From Enterococcus avium ATCC 14025 (GTDB taxonomy: Bacteria; Bacillota; Bacilli; Lactobacillales; Enterococcaceae), in NCBI RefSeq assembly GCF_000406965.1, contig NZ_KE136357.1, forward strand, positions 426,244 through 490,243: 64,000 nt of DNA, written 5' to 3'. Below the pieces are notes generated by a model that was not told the DNA's origin, made no database searches, and worked only from the letters and a program-made list of their open reading frames with translations. Made by a program: the position numbers and the translations under genes. The first letter of the stretch is position 1, and each line of letters begins with the position of its first letter. Positions 51,841-60,696 of this stretch are shown one piece after another.

Positions 51841-51870
51841 TTGACAGCGCTTTCATAACTTAGGTATATT
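51841..51870 (+). promoter_or_regulatory. Operon promoter overlapping a cre (CcpA) site
   Basis: TTGACA (51841-51846), 18 bases, TATATT (51865-51870). TGACAGCGCTTTCA (51842-51855) fits the catabolite-responsive element consensus and covers the -35, so CcpA should repress the operon in glucose. Confidence 0.75.
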
Positions 51871-51883
51871 GAGGTTGTAAGAA

Positions 51884-51901
51884 ACATACACTCATGTATG
51901 T
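51884..51901. promoter_or_regulatory. Palindromic operator, probable TetR-family site
   Basis: ACATAC-ACTCAT-GTATGT, resembling AcrR-type TACATAC...GTATGTA operators, 14 bases after the -10 and 23 bases before the start codon of the first operon gene. Confidence 0.6.
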
Positions 51902-51924
51902 AAAAATGAAAGGGGCTTAAGGAA

Positions 51925-53265
51925 ATGGCAATGGAGGAAATGGTACAACGGGCACGTGTCGCAATGGAAGAAATCAGCGGATACACTCAGGCAGAAGTAG
52001 ATAAGATGCTTTATGCAATTTCTAAGGCAGTTTTTGAACAAGCAGAACCATTAGCCAAGTTAGCAATTGAAGAAACAGGGTTGGGACGACTGGATCATAA
52101 AATCGGAAAAAACCAAGGTATGGCCACCAATATTTTTGCGAGTTTGAAGAATAAGGCTTCTGTTGGCGTGATCCGAGAAATACCTGAAGAAGGTCTAGTA
52201 GAAATCGCGCATCCAAGAGGCGTGATCGGTTCGGTAACGCCAACAACCAATCCGACAATTACCCCTTTAGGTAACGGCTTGATGGCCCTTAAAGGAAAAA
52301 ATGCCATGATCGTATCGCCGCATCCCCGTTCGAAAAAGACAACAAAAGAAACCATTGAGCTGATGCGAGAAGCTTTAGTCAGCGTTGGAGCACCTAGAGA
52401 TTTGCTACAGGTAATTGAAGAACCGAGCATTGAATTGTCGCAAGAATTGATGAAATCTGTTGATTTGATTGTTGCAACGGGAGGCCCTGGCTTAGTGAAG
52501 TCAGCTTATTCCAGCGGACATCCCGCATACGGTGTTGGCCCAGGAAATGTACAAGCGATTTTGGATCGTGATTTTGATGTAGAAGTAGCCGCGGAGCTTT
52601 CAGTTATTGGTCGCTCCTTTGATAACGGGATTGTCTGTGCGTGTCAACAAAGCCTATTTTATCCGCAAGAAAAAGAAATCGAAGTTCTTGACGCATTACG
52701 TGCAAAGCAAGCGGCGGTCTTCACTGAGGAAGCGGATTTAACGAAATTACGTGATACTTTATTCATCGATGGCAAAGCTAATCCAGCAATGATTGGGCAA
52801 GATCCGCAGGTGATCGCTGAGGCAGCCGATGTTGAAATTCCAGAGGATAGTCAGATCATCGCAGTCAAAGTTGACGCAGTTGGCAGCGAAGAATTGTTCT
52901 GTAAGGAAAAAATGGCCCCTGTACTCGCATTGAAAAGTTACGATGACTTTGAAGAAGGAGTGGCTTTTGCCCAGGAAAATCTTTTATTAGAAGGCTCCGG
53001 TCATTCAGCAGGCCTATTCAGCCATAGCAAAGAACATCAACTTTATGCGGGAGAAGTTTTGCCAGTCAGTCGCTTAGTTGTTAATCAGCCAACGATTGAT
53101 GCAGGAGGCTCTCCAGCAAATGGCCTGAACCCAACTGTGTCACTTGGCTGCGGGTCATGGGGGAACAATATTATTTCTGAAAATTTGACCTATACCCACT
53201 TGATTAATATTTCGCGAATCGCGGTGCCGATCACGCCTAAACATGATGGAAACCCTTGGGATTAG
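51925..53265 (+). CDS. CoA-acylating aldehyde dehydrogenase
   Basis: 446 residues, the size of stand-alone acylating dehydrogenases (EutE/Ald/AdhE N-terminal type). Nucleophile C238 in DNGIVCACQQS; VIGSVTPTTNPTITP and the ATGGPGLVKSAYSSGHPAYGVGPGN segment are hallmark regions. Converts aldehyde + CoA + NAD+ to acyl-CoA + NADH (reversible). No encapsulation peptide of the EutE/PduP type is visible at the N-terminus. First gene of the operon. Confidence 0.9.
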   Translation: MAMEEMVQRARVAMEEISGYTQAEVDKMLYAISKAVFEQAEPLAKLAIEETGLGRLDHKIGKNQGMATNIFASLKNKASVGVIREIPEEGLVEIAHPRGVIGSVTPTTNPTITPLGNGLMALKGKNAMIVSPHPRSKKTTKETIELMREALVSVGAPRDLLQVIEEPSIELSQELMKSVDLIVATGGPGLVKSAYSSGHPAYGVGPGNVQAILDRDFDVEVAAELSVIGRSFDNGIVCACQQSLFYPQEKEIEVLDALRAKQAAVFTEEADLTKLRDTLFIDGKANPAMIGQDPQVIAEAADVEIPEDSQIIAVKVDAVGSEELFCKEKMAPVLALKSYDDFEEGVAFAQENLLLEGSGHSAGLFSHSKEHQLYAGEVLPVSRLVVNQPTIDAGGSPANGLNPTVSLGCGSWGNNIISENLTYTHLINISRIAVPITPKHDGNPWD

Positions 53266-53274
53266 GTGATCTTC

Positions 53275-54165
53275 ATGCAAAAATTTGATGAATTACTCTC
53301 AAACTTTACTAGCGTTCAAAAAATCCGGATCGGGGTAGTCTGTGCCAATGACGAAATAACGGTTCAGTCGGTTTTTAATGAAAAAGTCAAAGAGTATCTC
53401 GAACCGGTTTTAATTGGCGATGAGATCAAGATTCAAACCATTTTGGTGCAACATAATTTTTCAGCACAAGTTGTCCCAGCAGAAACGGAAGAAGAATGTG
53501 CAGCGATTGGTGTGAAGATGGCCAAAAATAATGAGCTCGATTTTCTGATGAAGGGGCATCTTCAGACACGGACATTTTTGAAGGCAGTCGTCGATCGTGA
53601 AAAAGGAATTGCTACTAGCAAGTTATTGAGTCATGTGGCACTAAATGAGATTCCCACTTATCACAAGCTGCTGCTGACAACAGATGGCGGGATGGTGACT
53701 TCGCCCAGTAAAGAAGAGAAGAAAATTTTGATTCAGCATGGGATCGAAGTGATGAATAAAATTGGTGTTGCTAAACCGAAAGTTGGTTTGTTAGCTGCGG
53801 CGGAAAAGGTCAATCCGAAAATCACTTCTAGCGTAGAGGCAGAGGAAATTATGCAGGAGTTTCAGAACGAAGCGCCAGATAGTTGTTGGATCGACGGCCC
53901 GATTTCGCTAGATCTTTCGTTAAGTAAGGAAGTTGCAAGAATCAAACACTACGAAAGTCCTGTCGCAGGTGATGCGGACATCGTAGTAGGGCCTGATATT
54001 ACCACCATGAACGTTCTTGGCAAGAGCTTAACGATCCTAGCCGGTGCAAAAATGGCTGGGTTAATTATGGGCGCCAGCGTACCAATCGTGATGGTATCAA
54101 GAGGGTCAACAGAGGAAGAAAAAGCCTATTCGATTTTAGTCGCGATGTATTGCAGCAAGAGGTGA
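53275..54165 (+). CDS. ptb: Phosphate acyltransferase (phosphotransbutyrylase type)
   Basis: 296 residues from the ATG at 53275. Pta/Ptb fold: FLMKGHLQTRTFLKAVV (about 84-100), TDGGMVTSP, GPISLDLSLS, and ADIVVGPDITTMNVLGKSL. Exchanges CoA for phosphate on butyryl- or branched acyl-CoA. Chain length specificity cannot be read, but pairing with butyrate kinase rather than acetate kinase points to C4-C5. Confidence 0.88.
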   Translation: MQKFDELLSNFTSVQKIRIGVVCANDEITVQSVFNEKVKEYLEPVLIGDEIKIQTILVQHNFSAQVVPAETEEECAAIGVKMAKNNELDFLMKGHLQTRTFLKAVVDREKGIATSKLLSHVALNEIPTYHKLLLTTDGGMVTSPSKEEKKILIQHGIEVMNKIGVAKPKVGLLAAAEKVNPKITSSVEAEEIMQEFQNEAPDSCWIDGPISLDLSLSKEVARIKHYESPVAGDADIVVGPDITTMNVLGKSLTILAGAKMAGLIMGASVPIVMVSRGSTEEEKAYSILVAMYCSKR

Positions 54166-54170
54166 AGCAG

Positions 54171-55241
54171 ATGAAAATTTTAGCAATTAACCCCGGATCA
54201 ACATCAACCAAGGTTTCTTATTATGTGGATGGTGAGATTATCAAAGAACAGGGAATCTCGCATTCAACAGAGGAGTTGCAGAAATTTCAAAATGTCGTAG
54301 ATCAAATGGAATTTCGCCGAGATATTTTATTGGCGTTTATGAAAAAAGAAGGAATTGATCCTAAGGAATTAGACGCTGTAGCTGGTCGAGGAGGAAGTCT
54401 TCCGCCTGTTTCCTCCGGTGCCTACGAAGTAAATGACGACATGATCTATTACTTGAAGAACGTCACACAAATTGAACATCCCTCAAATTTGGGGGCAATT
54501 TTAGCTCATGAGATTAAAGAACAAGGCAGTGAAAAAACCATCGCACTAATCTACGACCCCGTATCAGTGGACGAGTTTGAAGAGGTGGCTCGTATCTCTG
54601 GCTTGAAGGGGATCGAACGCAAAAGTATTGGTCACGCCTTGAATATGCGAGCAGTGGCTATGAAAGTTGCACGTGAGGAAGGGCTTGATTATCAGCATTC
54701 AACATTGATTGTCGCTCATTTAGGAGGTGGAAACACAATCAGTATTCATTACAAAGGGAAAATGATTGATTTAATCTCTGATGATGAGGGGCCATTCTCA
54801 ACGGAGCGTACAGGTGGTTTACCGTTGAAATATTTAATGCCGCTGTGCTACGAGCATAGCTTAAAAGAAATGCTGCGACTTTATAAACGTGAAGGCGGTT
54901 TGAAATCGTATGCTGGAACCAGCAACGCAAAAGAAATCGAAGAACACATTCTGGCTGGAGATGAAGAACTAAAAATTGTTTATGACGCCTATATTTACCA
55001 GATCGCTAAAGGCATAGGAAGCTTAGCCACAGTTACCAATGGTTTAGTCGATCGGATCGCTTTGACTGGTGGGGTAGCTTATTCAAAGATCGTCGTAACA
55101 GAATTAGAAAAACGGATCGGTTTTATCGCACCAATCGTAGCAGTACCAGGGGAACACGAAATGATCGCTTTATCTAAAGGCGCAGAGCGGGTTGTACTAG
55201 GAGAAGAAGAAATGAAGGAATTTGTCAGTCCAAACGTCTAA
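54171..55241 (+). CDS. buk: Butyrate (branched-chain fatty acid) kinase
   Basis: 356 residues from the ATG at 54171 (MKILAINPGSTSTKVS), 5 bases after ptb. ASKHA kinase motifs: NPGSTSTKVS phosphate loop, VAHLGGGNTISIH, SDDEGPFSTERTGGLP, and a C-terminal ALTGGVAYS adenosine motif. Makes ATP from butyryl- or isovaleryl-phosphate. In many enterococci ptb-buk precede branched-chain keto acid dehydrogenase genes; here those are absent. Confidence 0.9.
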   Translation: MKILAINPGSTSTKVSYYVDGEIIKEQGISHSTEELQKFQNVVDQMEFRRDILLAFMKKEGIDPKELDAVAGRGGSLPPVSSGAYEVNDDMIYYLKNVTQIEHPSNLGAILAHEIKEQGSEKTIALIYDPVSVDEFEEVARISGLKGIERKSIGHALNMRAVAMKVAREEGLDYQHSTLIVAHLGGGNTISIHYKGKMIDLISDDEGPFSTERTGGLPLKYLMPLCYEHSLKEMLRLYKREGGLKSYAGTSNAKEIEEHILAGDEELKIVYDAYIYQIAKGIGSLATVTNGLVDRIALTGGVAYSKIVVTELEKRIGFIAPIVAVPGEHEMIALSKGAERVVLGEEEMKEFVSPNV

Positions 55242-55283
55242 ATAATTCAATAATATGTTTTTAATAAGAAAGGGGCAGCAAGA

Positions 55284-56402
55284 ATGAAAATCAAAGCGGC
55301 ATTAGTAAAGGAAAAAGGGGCGCCATACGAAATTACAGAACTGGAATTGGCAGAAGTAGGTTCAAAGGATGTATTGGTGAAAATTGTCGCCTCTGGATTG
55401 TGTCGTTCAGATTACGGTGAAAGAAACGGGAATAGTATCAATTTTCCAAATGTTTTAGGACATGAAGGCGCCGGGATCGTTGAAAAAGTCGGCAATGCGG
55501 TGACCTCCGTAGAGCCAGGAGATCATGTGATTCTGTCTTACGCTTATTGCGGTGAATGCAAGCATTGTGTCGAAGGGCACCCGTCTTCTTGTGAGAAGTG
55601 GTTTACGGTCAACAACCTTGGAAAAAATCCGCGGGGAGAGTTCATTTTGCACACGGAGGATGGCACTGAGGTCAATAACTTCTTCAATCAATCTTCTTTC
55701 TCTACGTATAGTTTGACTGAGGAATCAAACGTTGTGAAGGTGGATAAGGAGGTTGATTTACGTCTGCTTGGTCCTTTGGGCTGTGGACTTGGTACCGGAA
55801 GTGGCGCAGTTTTAAGTGTCTTACAGCCAAAAGTAGGTGAAGGGATTGCTGTTTTTGGTACCGGTGCAGTCGGCTTTTCCGCAGTTATGGCTGCAAAAAT
55901 TGCTGGTTGTTATCCGATTGTCGCGATTGATATTAACGATCAACGTTTAGAAAAGGCAAAGGAACTAGGCGCCAGTCACATCTTTAACAGCAAAGAAGAT
56001 GATCCTGAAAAGTTCATCAAGGTTTTAACAGATGGTCGCGGCTTGGATTATGTGATTGATTCGACCGGTGTTGGCCCTGTTATGACGAAGGCCCTTCATT
56101 CAGTAAGCAATTCAGGAACCTTCGTACCGTTAGCAGTGACTCAGAAAAATTTTGAAGTGAATACTTTCTTTGACTTAGTTTTTGGAAACAAAAAGGTTCG
56201 CGGTGTTTTGATTGGCGATACTATCGCAAAATATCATTTGCCAAACTTAATCGAGTTCTACAAGCGCGGGGAGTTTCCATTTGATCAATTTATCAAATAC
56301 TATGATTTTGAAAACATCAATCAAGCCGAAGCAGATTCTATCAGCGGAGAAGTCATTAAAGCAGTCGTTGTGATGGATAAAGATTATCAGCCGCCTAAAT
56401 GA
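55284..56402 (+). CDS. Zinc-dependent alcohol dehydrogenase
   Basis: 372 residues, medium-chain family. Catalytic zinc ligands C37 in GLCRSDYG and H/E in GHEGAG; structural zinc cysteines in CGECKHC...SSC; Rossmann GTGAVG near 195, then AIDINDQRLEKAKELGA for NAD. Closest in feel to benzyl/aryl-alcohol and class III dehydrogenases. In this operon it would oxidise the alcohol to the aldehyde used by the first gene, or reduce it in the other direction. Confidence 0.87.
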   Translation: MKIKAALVKEKGAPYEITELELAEVGSKDVLVKIVASGLCRSDYGERNGNSINFPNVLGHEGAGIVEKVGNAVTSVEPGDHVILSYAYCGECKHCVEGHPSSCEKWFTVNNLGKNPRGEFILHTEDGTEVNNFFNQSSFSTYSLTEESNVVKVDKEVDLRLLGPLGCGLGTGSGAVLSVLQPKVGEGIAVFGTGAVGFSAVMAAKIAGCYPIVAIDINDQRLEKAKELGASHIFNSKEDDPEKFIKVLTDGRGLDYVIDSTGVGPVMTKALHSVSNSGTFVPLAVTQKNFEVNTFFDLVFGNKKVRGVLIGDTIAKYHLPNLIEFYKRGEFPFDQFIKYYDFENINQAEADSISGEVIKAVVVMDKDYQPPK

Positions 56403-56416
56403 TTGGAGGAAATCAA

Positions 56417-57091
56417 ATGAAAAGAGGGGACATTGTTTGGGGGCTTTTGCTGGCAGGTTTGTTAATGCTTTTCGTTATCCCTGCTACTAGAGATTCTATC
56501 TTAGCAGCAAGCTCTGCCCACCCTTATATTGGAGGCTTCATTCAATTTGCGATTTTGGCGACGATGGGTGATCTCTTTGGAAAGCGGATTGCTTCTGGTG
56601 ACTATCAGTTTTCAGCTCAAGTTCCTCTGCGAGCAGTTGTTTGGGGGATCATTGGCTGTATGGTAACGCTGGTTTTTCCAGTATTCATGGGAGGTGCTGG
56701 TTTAGCACAGGCTGGGAAATTGCTGCCTTTTGCTGGCGTTTCGTTGGCACAAGCTTTTTTCGGAAGCAGTATTATGAATCTTACCTTTGCGCCAGCGATG
56801 AATACGTTTCATCGTATTATGGAGCTATGGATCGAAACAGCAGCTGCAAAAGAACCCGTGACTCTGAAGGGATTGATTGGCAAAATTGATTGGACAGCTT
56901 TTGTAACCTTCAATTGGCTGAAAGTTGGCATTTGTTTCTGGATTCCAGTCCACACGATCGTATTTCTGCTACCTGAGAATATTCGAGTTGTGGTGGCTGC
57001 CTTCAGTTCGATCGCATTAGGGATCATCCTCTCATTTGCTTCTAAAAAAGGTAGCAGTCCAGCAAAAATTTCAGAGGAAGAAGCCATCTAA
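56417..57091 (+). CDS. Mpv17/PMP22-like membrane protein
   Basis: 224 residues from the ATG at 56417 (GGAGG 6 bases upstream; overlaps no other gene). About four to five helices. The segment FNWLKVGICFWIPVHTIVFLLPENIRVVVAAFSSIALGIILSF, near residues 165-205 (shown here only as family evidence in its FNWLK, WIPVHT and PENIRV points), resembles the Mpv17 signature. Last gene of the alcohol/aldehyde operon. Role unknown; solute passage or membrane protection are guesses. Confidence 0.65.
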   Translation: MKRGDIVWGLLLAGLLMLFVIPATRDSILAASSAHPYIGGFIQFAILATMGDLFGKRIASGDYQFSAQVPLRAVVWGIIGCMVTLVFPVFMGGAGLAQAGKLLPFAGVSLAQAFFGSSIMNLTFAPAMNTFHRIMELWIETAAAKEPVTLKGLIGKIDWTAFVTFNWLKVGICFWIPVHTIVFLLPENIRVVVAAFSSIALGIILSFASKKGSSPAKISEEEAI

Positions 57092-57103
57092 TTCTATTAC
57101 TAG

Positions 57104-57138
57104 AAAAAGCCGTCTCGATCCTGCGAGATGGCTTTTTT
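57104..57138 (+). terminator. Terminator of the ald-ptb-buk-adh operon
   Basis: AAGCCGTCTCG-ATCCTG-CGAGATGGCTT followed by T6. Confidence 0.85.
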
Positions 57139-57228
57139 GTCATGCTAAGAAACTCCTCATTTTAATTTACATAAAACGGTTACATGATATGCTGAAATTA
57201 ATCGAATGGTCAAGGAAGGGGTAGTAGG

Positions 57229-58065
57229 ATGTATGAAATCAAGGATTTATCAGAGGTAGAGTTTTCGATAATCGCTATCTGTATGCGGGAAGCATTTTCT
57301 GATTATTATGTAAAAATGGAATTGAGTGATGAGGCTCTCTATCATCGTTTTAAGAGTGATAATGTGCGTTATGATTTATCCTGTGGAGCTTTTTTTGAGG
57401 GTGAGTTAGTGGCCGTCTTACTAAATGCAGTGGGCGAATCCAATGGGGAAAAGGTTGCCTTCGATGCTGCAACCGGTGTTGTGCCAGCTCATCGTCGCAA
57501 AGGACTGTATTCAAAAATGATGGATTATTGCCTAGAATTATTGAAACAGTATAACTTTGCCTATTATGGTTTGGAAGTGATTCAAACCAATAAACCCGCA
57601 GTGGCAACGTATCGTAAAATGGGCTTGGAGATCATTAAAGAATATGCGTGTTTTCGAGGAAATGCAAAAGAATCAATGAAGGGGACAGAAAACTTTCAAG
57701 AACTGCCTATTACTGAGTTTCCGTTAGAATCACTAGAACCACTTAGACATGATACGCCTTCTTTTGAAAATCGAATAGAGATTCTGCAGAATTTTCCAGA
57801 TGATTATCGAATTATGTATACTGGCAATGAGAAAGAGTGCAATGCTTTTATTATTTATCAAAAAGATAGTGGGCAGGTAAAGCAGTGGGGAAGACGCGAA
57901 GGGAGAATTTCAGAGTTAGGAGAATTAATGGTCAATTTGAGCGAACGCTATCAAGACGTTCGTTTGCATAATATCAATTTTACGGATCAATTGTGGATTA
58001 AAAAAATGGAGGAATTGGGTTTTGATCATTTTTGCGATCAGTTTGAAATGAAAATGGACTGTTGA
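57229..58065 (+). CDS. GNAT-family N-acetyltransferase
   Basis: 278 residues. GNAT core in residues 1-145, with VVPAHRRKGLYSKMM as the acetyl-CoA loop (about 84-98) and AVATYRKMGLEI as the terminal strand-helix. A second domain of about 120 residues follows, so it may be a two-domain or Eis-like form. Promoter TTTACA, 16 bases, TATGCT upstream. Substrate unknown. Confidence 0.85.
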   Translation: MYEIKDLSEVEFSIIAICMREAFSDYYVKMELSDEALYHRFKSDNVRYDLSCGAFFEGELVAVLLNAVGESNGEKVAFDAATGVVPAHRRKGLYSKMMDYCLELLKQYNFAYYGLEVIQTNKPAVATYRKMGLEIIKEYACFRGNAKESMKGTENFQELPITEFPLESLEPLRHDTPSFENRIEILQNFPDDYRIMYTGNEKECNAFIIYQKDSGQVKQWGRREGRISELGELMVNLSERYQDVRLHNINFTDQLWIKKMEELGFDHFCDQFEMKMDC

Positions 58066-58105
58066 AAGGACAAGGAGGTTGCGGCAACGTCAACTTCTTC
58101 GAGAA

Positions 58106-58140
58106 ATAAGCTGTGACAAGAATTTTGTCACAGCTTATTT
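58106..58140. terminator. Bidirectional terminator between convergent genes
   Basis: ATAAGCTGTGACA-nnnnn-TGTCACAGCTTAT, T-runs on both sides, serving the acetyltransferase and the OsmC gene. Confidence 0.88.
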
Positions 58141-58574
58141 CATGGATTGATATGCAGCTCCATCTCTGGGGCATTGACGATGGTATCTTTAACAGGACAG
58201 GTCGTCTCAATAAAGGCCACTAAATCTTTGATTTCTTCATCAGTATTGTCAGCGTCAATGTAATAATTTGTGATAATTTTTGAGAAGCCAATCTTTACAT
58301 TTGGTTTTCCCTTTAGGCGATCAGAGTCGATCTCTCCTAGGATTTCCACACGCATCGATTTCAGATTGATTTGTTTTGCTTGATAAAAGAACCGAACCAC
58401 CATCATTTTACAAGCGCCTAAGGAACAGAGCAAAGCCTCCAGCGGATTCATCGCTTCATTGGTGCCGCCAACATTTTCTGGCTCATCAATGATGAATTCA
58501 AAGCCGCGAGCCGAGCATTTCAGCTGTAGACCGCCTAAAGATTCTACTTCTGCCTTCAAAATTTGTTTAACCAT
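58140..58574 (-). CDS. OsmC/Ohr-family protein
   Basis: 144 residues with the family's two redox cysteines, in LGACKMM (about residue 54) and TTCPVKDTI (about 127), and MNPLEALLCSLGAC. OsmC/Ohr proteins reduce organic hydroperoxides. Divergent from the formate/nitrite channel gene. Some relatives lack known peroxidase activity. Confidence 0.85.
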   Translation of the reverse strand: MVKQILKAEVESLGGLQLKCSARGFEFIIDEPENVGGTNEAMNPLEALLCSLGACKMMVVRFFYQAKQINLKSMRVEILGEIDSDRLKGKPNVKIGFSKIITNYYIDADNTDEEIKDLVAFIETTCPVKDTIVNAPEMELHINP

Positions 58575-58677
58575 TCATTTCCCTCCCAATCTATTACTTC
58601 AATCATACGATTTTTGCTGAGAAAATCAAATAACTTGTGCGATTTTTCTCAATATTTCATTTTTTTGCAAGTTTTCA

Positions 58678-58706
58678 TTGAAAATAGTATGGAAATCTTG
58701 TATGAT
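58678..58706 (+). promoter_or_regulatory. Promoter of the formate/nitrite channel gene
   Basis: TTGAAA (58678-58683), 17 bases, TATGAT (58701-58706), 40 bases before the start codon at 58747. Confidence 0.7.
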
Positions 58707-58746
58707 ACCTGTACATTATGGCTTTTGCCAAGAAGGAAGGAACCTT

Positions 58747-59604
58747 ATGAAATCGGATTTATTTATGGAAATTGAAGAAACACCTGTGACTGAAAGCGAA
58801 AAGCATGTGAAAACAAAATCAGGTTTAATGTCTCAGCTAGAGTATTCGATTAGTAAAAAAATTGATTTGTTTAATTCGAGTTTGCCTCGTTATGCAGTAC
58901 GTTCAATGTTCGCTTGTTTATTTTTAGCGTTAGGAACAGCTATTGCTTTTTATATTGCCATTCGTATGCAGGAAGCAATTCCAGGCTTGGAAAAAATGGC
59001 TTATGCGTTTATGTTTAGTTGGTCGTTAGTAATGATTTTATTCATGAATGCAGAATTAGGTACTTCAAACATGTTGTACACAACGATTGGTGTTTACAAG
59101 AAGAAAATGTCTGTATCATTTGCTATTAAGTTATTATTTACTTGTATTTTATTCAATCTGATTGGCGGAGTGCTATGCGGATACCTGCTTTCATTGACAG
59201 CGCCATTCGGTCACTTGGAACCAGACAACTATATGTTCACCGGAATTGCTTCAAAGCTGACAAAATCAACAAGTCAAATTTTAGTTGAGGGAATGTTTGC
59301 TAATATCGTTGTGAATACTGCTGTGCTAGTCAGTTTACGGATGAAGGATGACGCAGCAAAAGTAATGGCGATTATTTTTATCATCTTTATTTTTGCCTTC
59401 TTAGGCTTTGAGCACGTTATCGCTAACTTCCCAGCTTTTTCTTTAGCATATTTCGCTTCCCATGGTACGATTGCTGAGATGACCGCAGGAAATGTCGTTC
59501 ATAACTTATTCTTCACCTTGATTGGAAACTTCATCGGTGGCGGCTTAGTGATGGGGCTAGGTTATGCGTGGCTGAATAAAACCGATTCAAAATATGTTGA
59601 CTAA
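58747..59604 (+). CDS. Formate/nitrite transporter (FNT) family channel
   Basis: 285 residues from the ATG at 58747 (GAAGGAAGGA upstream); longer reading would overlap the promoter. Six helices with FNT marks: NAELGTSNM, FGFEHVIANFPAFS with the central pore histidine, and GNFIGGGLVMG. An N-terminal extension of about 45 polar residues precedes the first helix. Carries formate, nitrite or another small monovalent anion across the membrane. Confidence 0.9.
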   Translation: MKSDLFMEIEETPVTESEKHVKTKSGLMSQLEYSISKKIDLFNSSLPRYAVRSMFACLFLALGTAIAFYIAIRMQEAIPGLEKMAYAFMFSWSLVMILFMNAELGTSNMLYTTIGVYKKKMSVSFAIKLLFTCILFNLIGGVLCGYLLSLTAPFGHLEPDNYMFTGIASKLTKSTSQILVEGMFANIVVNTAVLVSLRMKDDAAKVMAIIFIIFIFAFLGFEHVIANFPAFSLAYFASHGTIAEMTAGNVVHNLFFTLIGNFIGGGLVMGLGYAWLNKTDSKYVD

Positions 59605-59605
59605 A

Positions 59606-59637
59606 AAACGTTAGGGAGCAATCCCTGACGTTTTTTC
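59606..59637 (+). terminator. Terminator of the FNT gene
   Basis: AACGTTAGGGA-GCAA-TCCCTGACGTT followed by T6. Confidence 0.85.
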
Positions 59638-59700
59638 TTGCATAGGTTAAAGGATATACCTATAGTTAAAATAAGTAATCTAATTGGGGAGGTTTATTGT

Positions 59701-60414
59701 ATGGATTTGTATTCAAGTATGTTCACTCGAAAGTCAACGCGCAATTTTAATATGAAGCCGCTATCCGAAACGACACTCAAAGAGGTAGAGACCTTTATCG
59801 AAACCGTCCAGCCACTTTTACCAAATGCTGAAATTACCTATAAGCTTGTGGGACCTGAAGGAGTTAAAGGTATTGGAACACCAAAAGCTCCCCATTATCT
59901 TCTGATTTATGGCAAGGAACAGCCATTACGAGATACCTGTGCCGGTTTTTTATTTCAACATGTCGATCTGTTTTTATTTTCTCAAGGCTATGCATCCCGG
60001 TGGGTGGGAATGATGAAACCTGCGAAATCAGACAAGGATTATATTATCGGATTGGCTTTTGGTGAACCGGCTGAATCTGCCAGCAGAACCTTGAAAGAAT
60101 TTGATCGGAAGGCTTTGAAAGAGATATCAGAGGGGAAGGATTCAAGAATTGAGGCTGCACGGTTAGCACCTTCTGGTCTGAATGGACAACCATGGTATTT
60201 CATCGCAAATAATGGAGCCATTTATGTTTATCGAAAAAAGAAAATCAATGGTCTTCCTGGGATGATGTACAAGCTGACGGAACTAGATGTTGGAATCGCT
60301 CTTTGTCATTTGGCAGTTGCGACTGAGCATAGCGGTCGGTCTTTTGAATTTGTAAACAGTAAGGGCGCGCCAGCTGCACTAGACGGACATCTTTACATTG
60401 GGACTGTAAAATAA
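59701..60414 (+). CDS. Nitroreductase-family flavoprotein
   Basis: 237 residues from the ATG at 59701, 6 bases after GGGGAGG. FMN-binding points: TRKSTRNFNM at the start, ARLAPSGLNGQPWYF (about 157-171) and a C-terminal DVGIALCHLAVAT helix. Related to the putative TM nitroreductase subgroup (Nitroreductase_3-like). Substrate not predictable. Two-gene stretch with FNT but separated by a terminator. Confidence 0.85.
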   Translation: MDLYSSMFTRKSTRNFNMKPLSETTLKEVETFIETVQPLLPNAEITYKLVGPEGVKGIGTPKAPHYLLIYGKEQPLRDTCAGFLFQHVDLFLFSQGYASRWVGMMKPAKSDKDYIIGLAFGEPAESASRTLKEFDRKALKEISEGKDSRIEAARLAPSGLNGQPWYFIANNGAIYVYRKKKINGLPGMMYKLTELDVGIALCHLAVATEHSGRSFEFVNSKGAPAALDGHLYIGTVK

Positions 60415-60507
60415 AAAAAGTCGATTCATCACTGTTTGACTTCAATCAATAAGAAGAAATTTCTGAAAATCATCATGACGTGGGAGCGGATGTTGAATAG
60501 TTCCTAT

Positions 60508-60572
60508 TCGGCATTTTTTGAATTTTCGGCTTATTTCCCAGACGCGACATACGAGTCGACGTTTAATCATGA
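60508..60572. repeat. Dispersed repeat, second locus
   Basis: GAATTTTCGGCTTATTTCCC...TACGAGTCG...GTTTAATCATGAAAAG matches the elements at 46550-46715 and, like them, abuts a long hairpin terminator between convergent genes. Confidence 0.6.
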
Positions 60573-60620
60573 AAAGTAGCTGAATCAAAAATCTAAAAGA
60601 TTTTTGATTCAGCTACTTTT
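60573..60620. terminator. Long hairpin terminator between convergent genes
   Basis: AAGTAGCTGAATCAAAAATC ... GATTTTTGATTCAGCTACTT followed by TTTTC; more than 18 paired bases, flanked by T/A runs on both sides. Confidence 0.85.
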
Positions 60621-60696
60621 TTCGCATTCTGACTGAAAAAGTTGAGTAATCATTATAGTATTTCTGAGCCAGCTATCTGGATCTATTTAAAACAAT

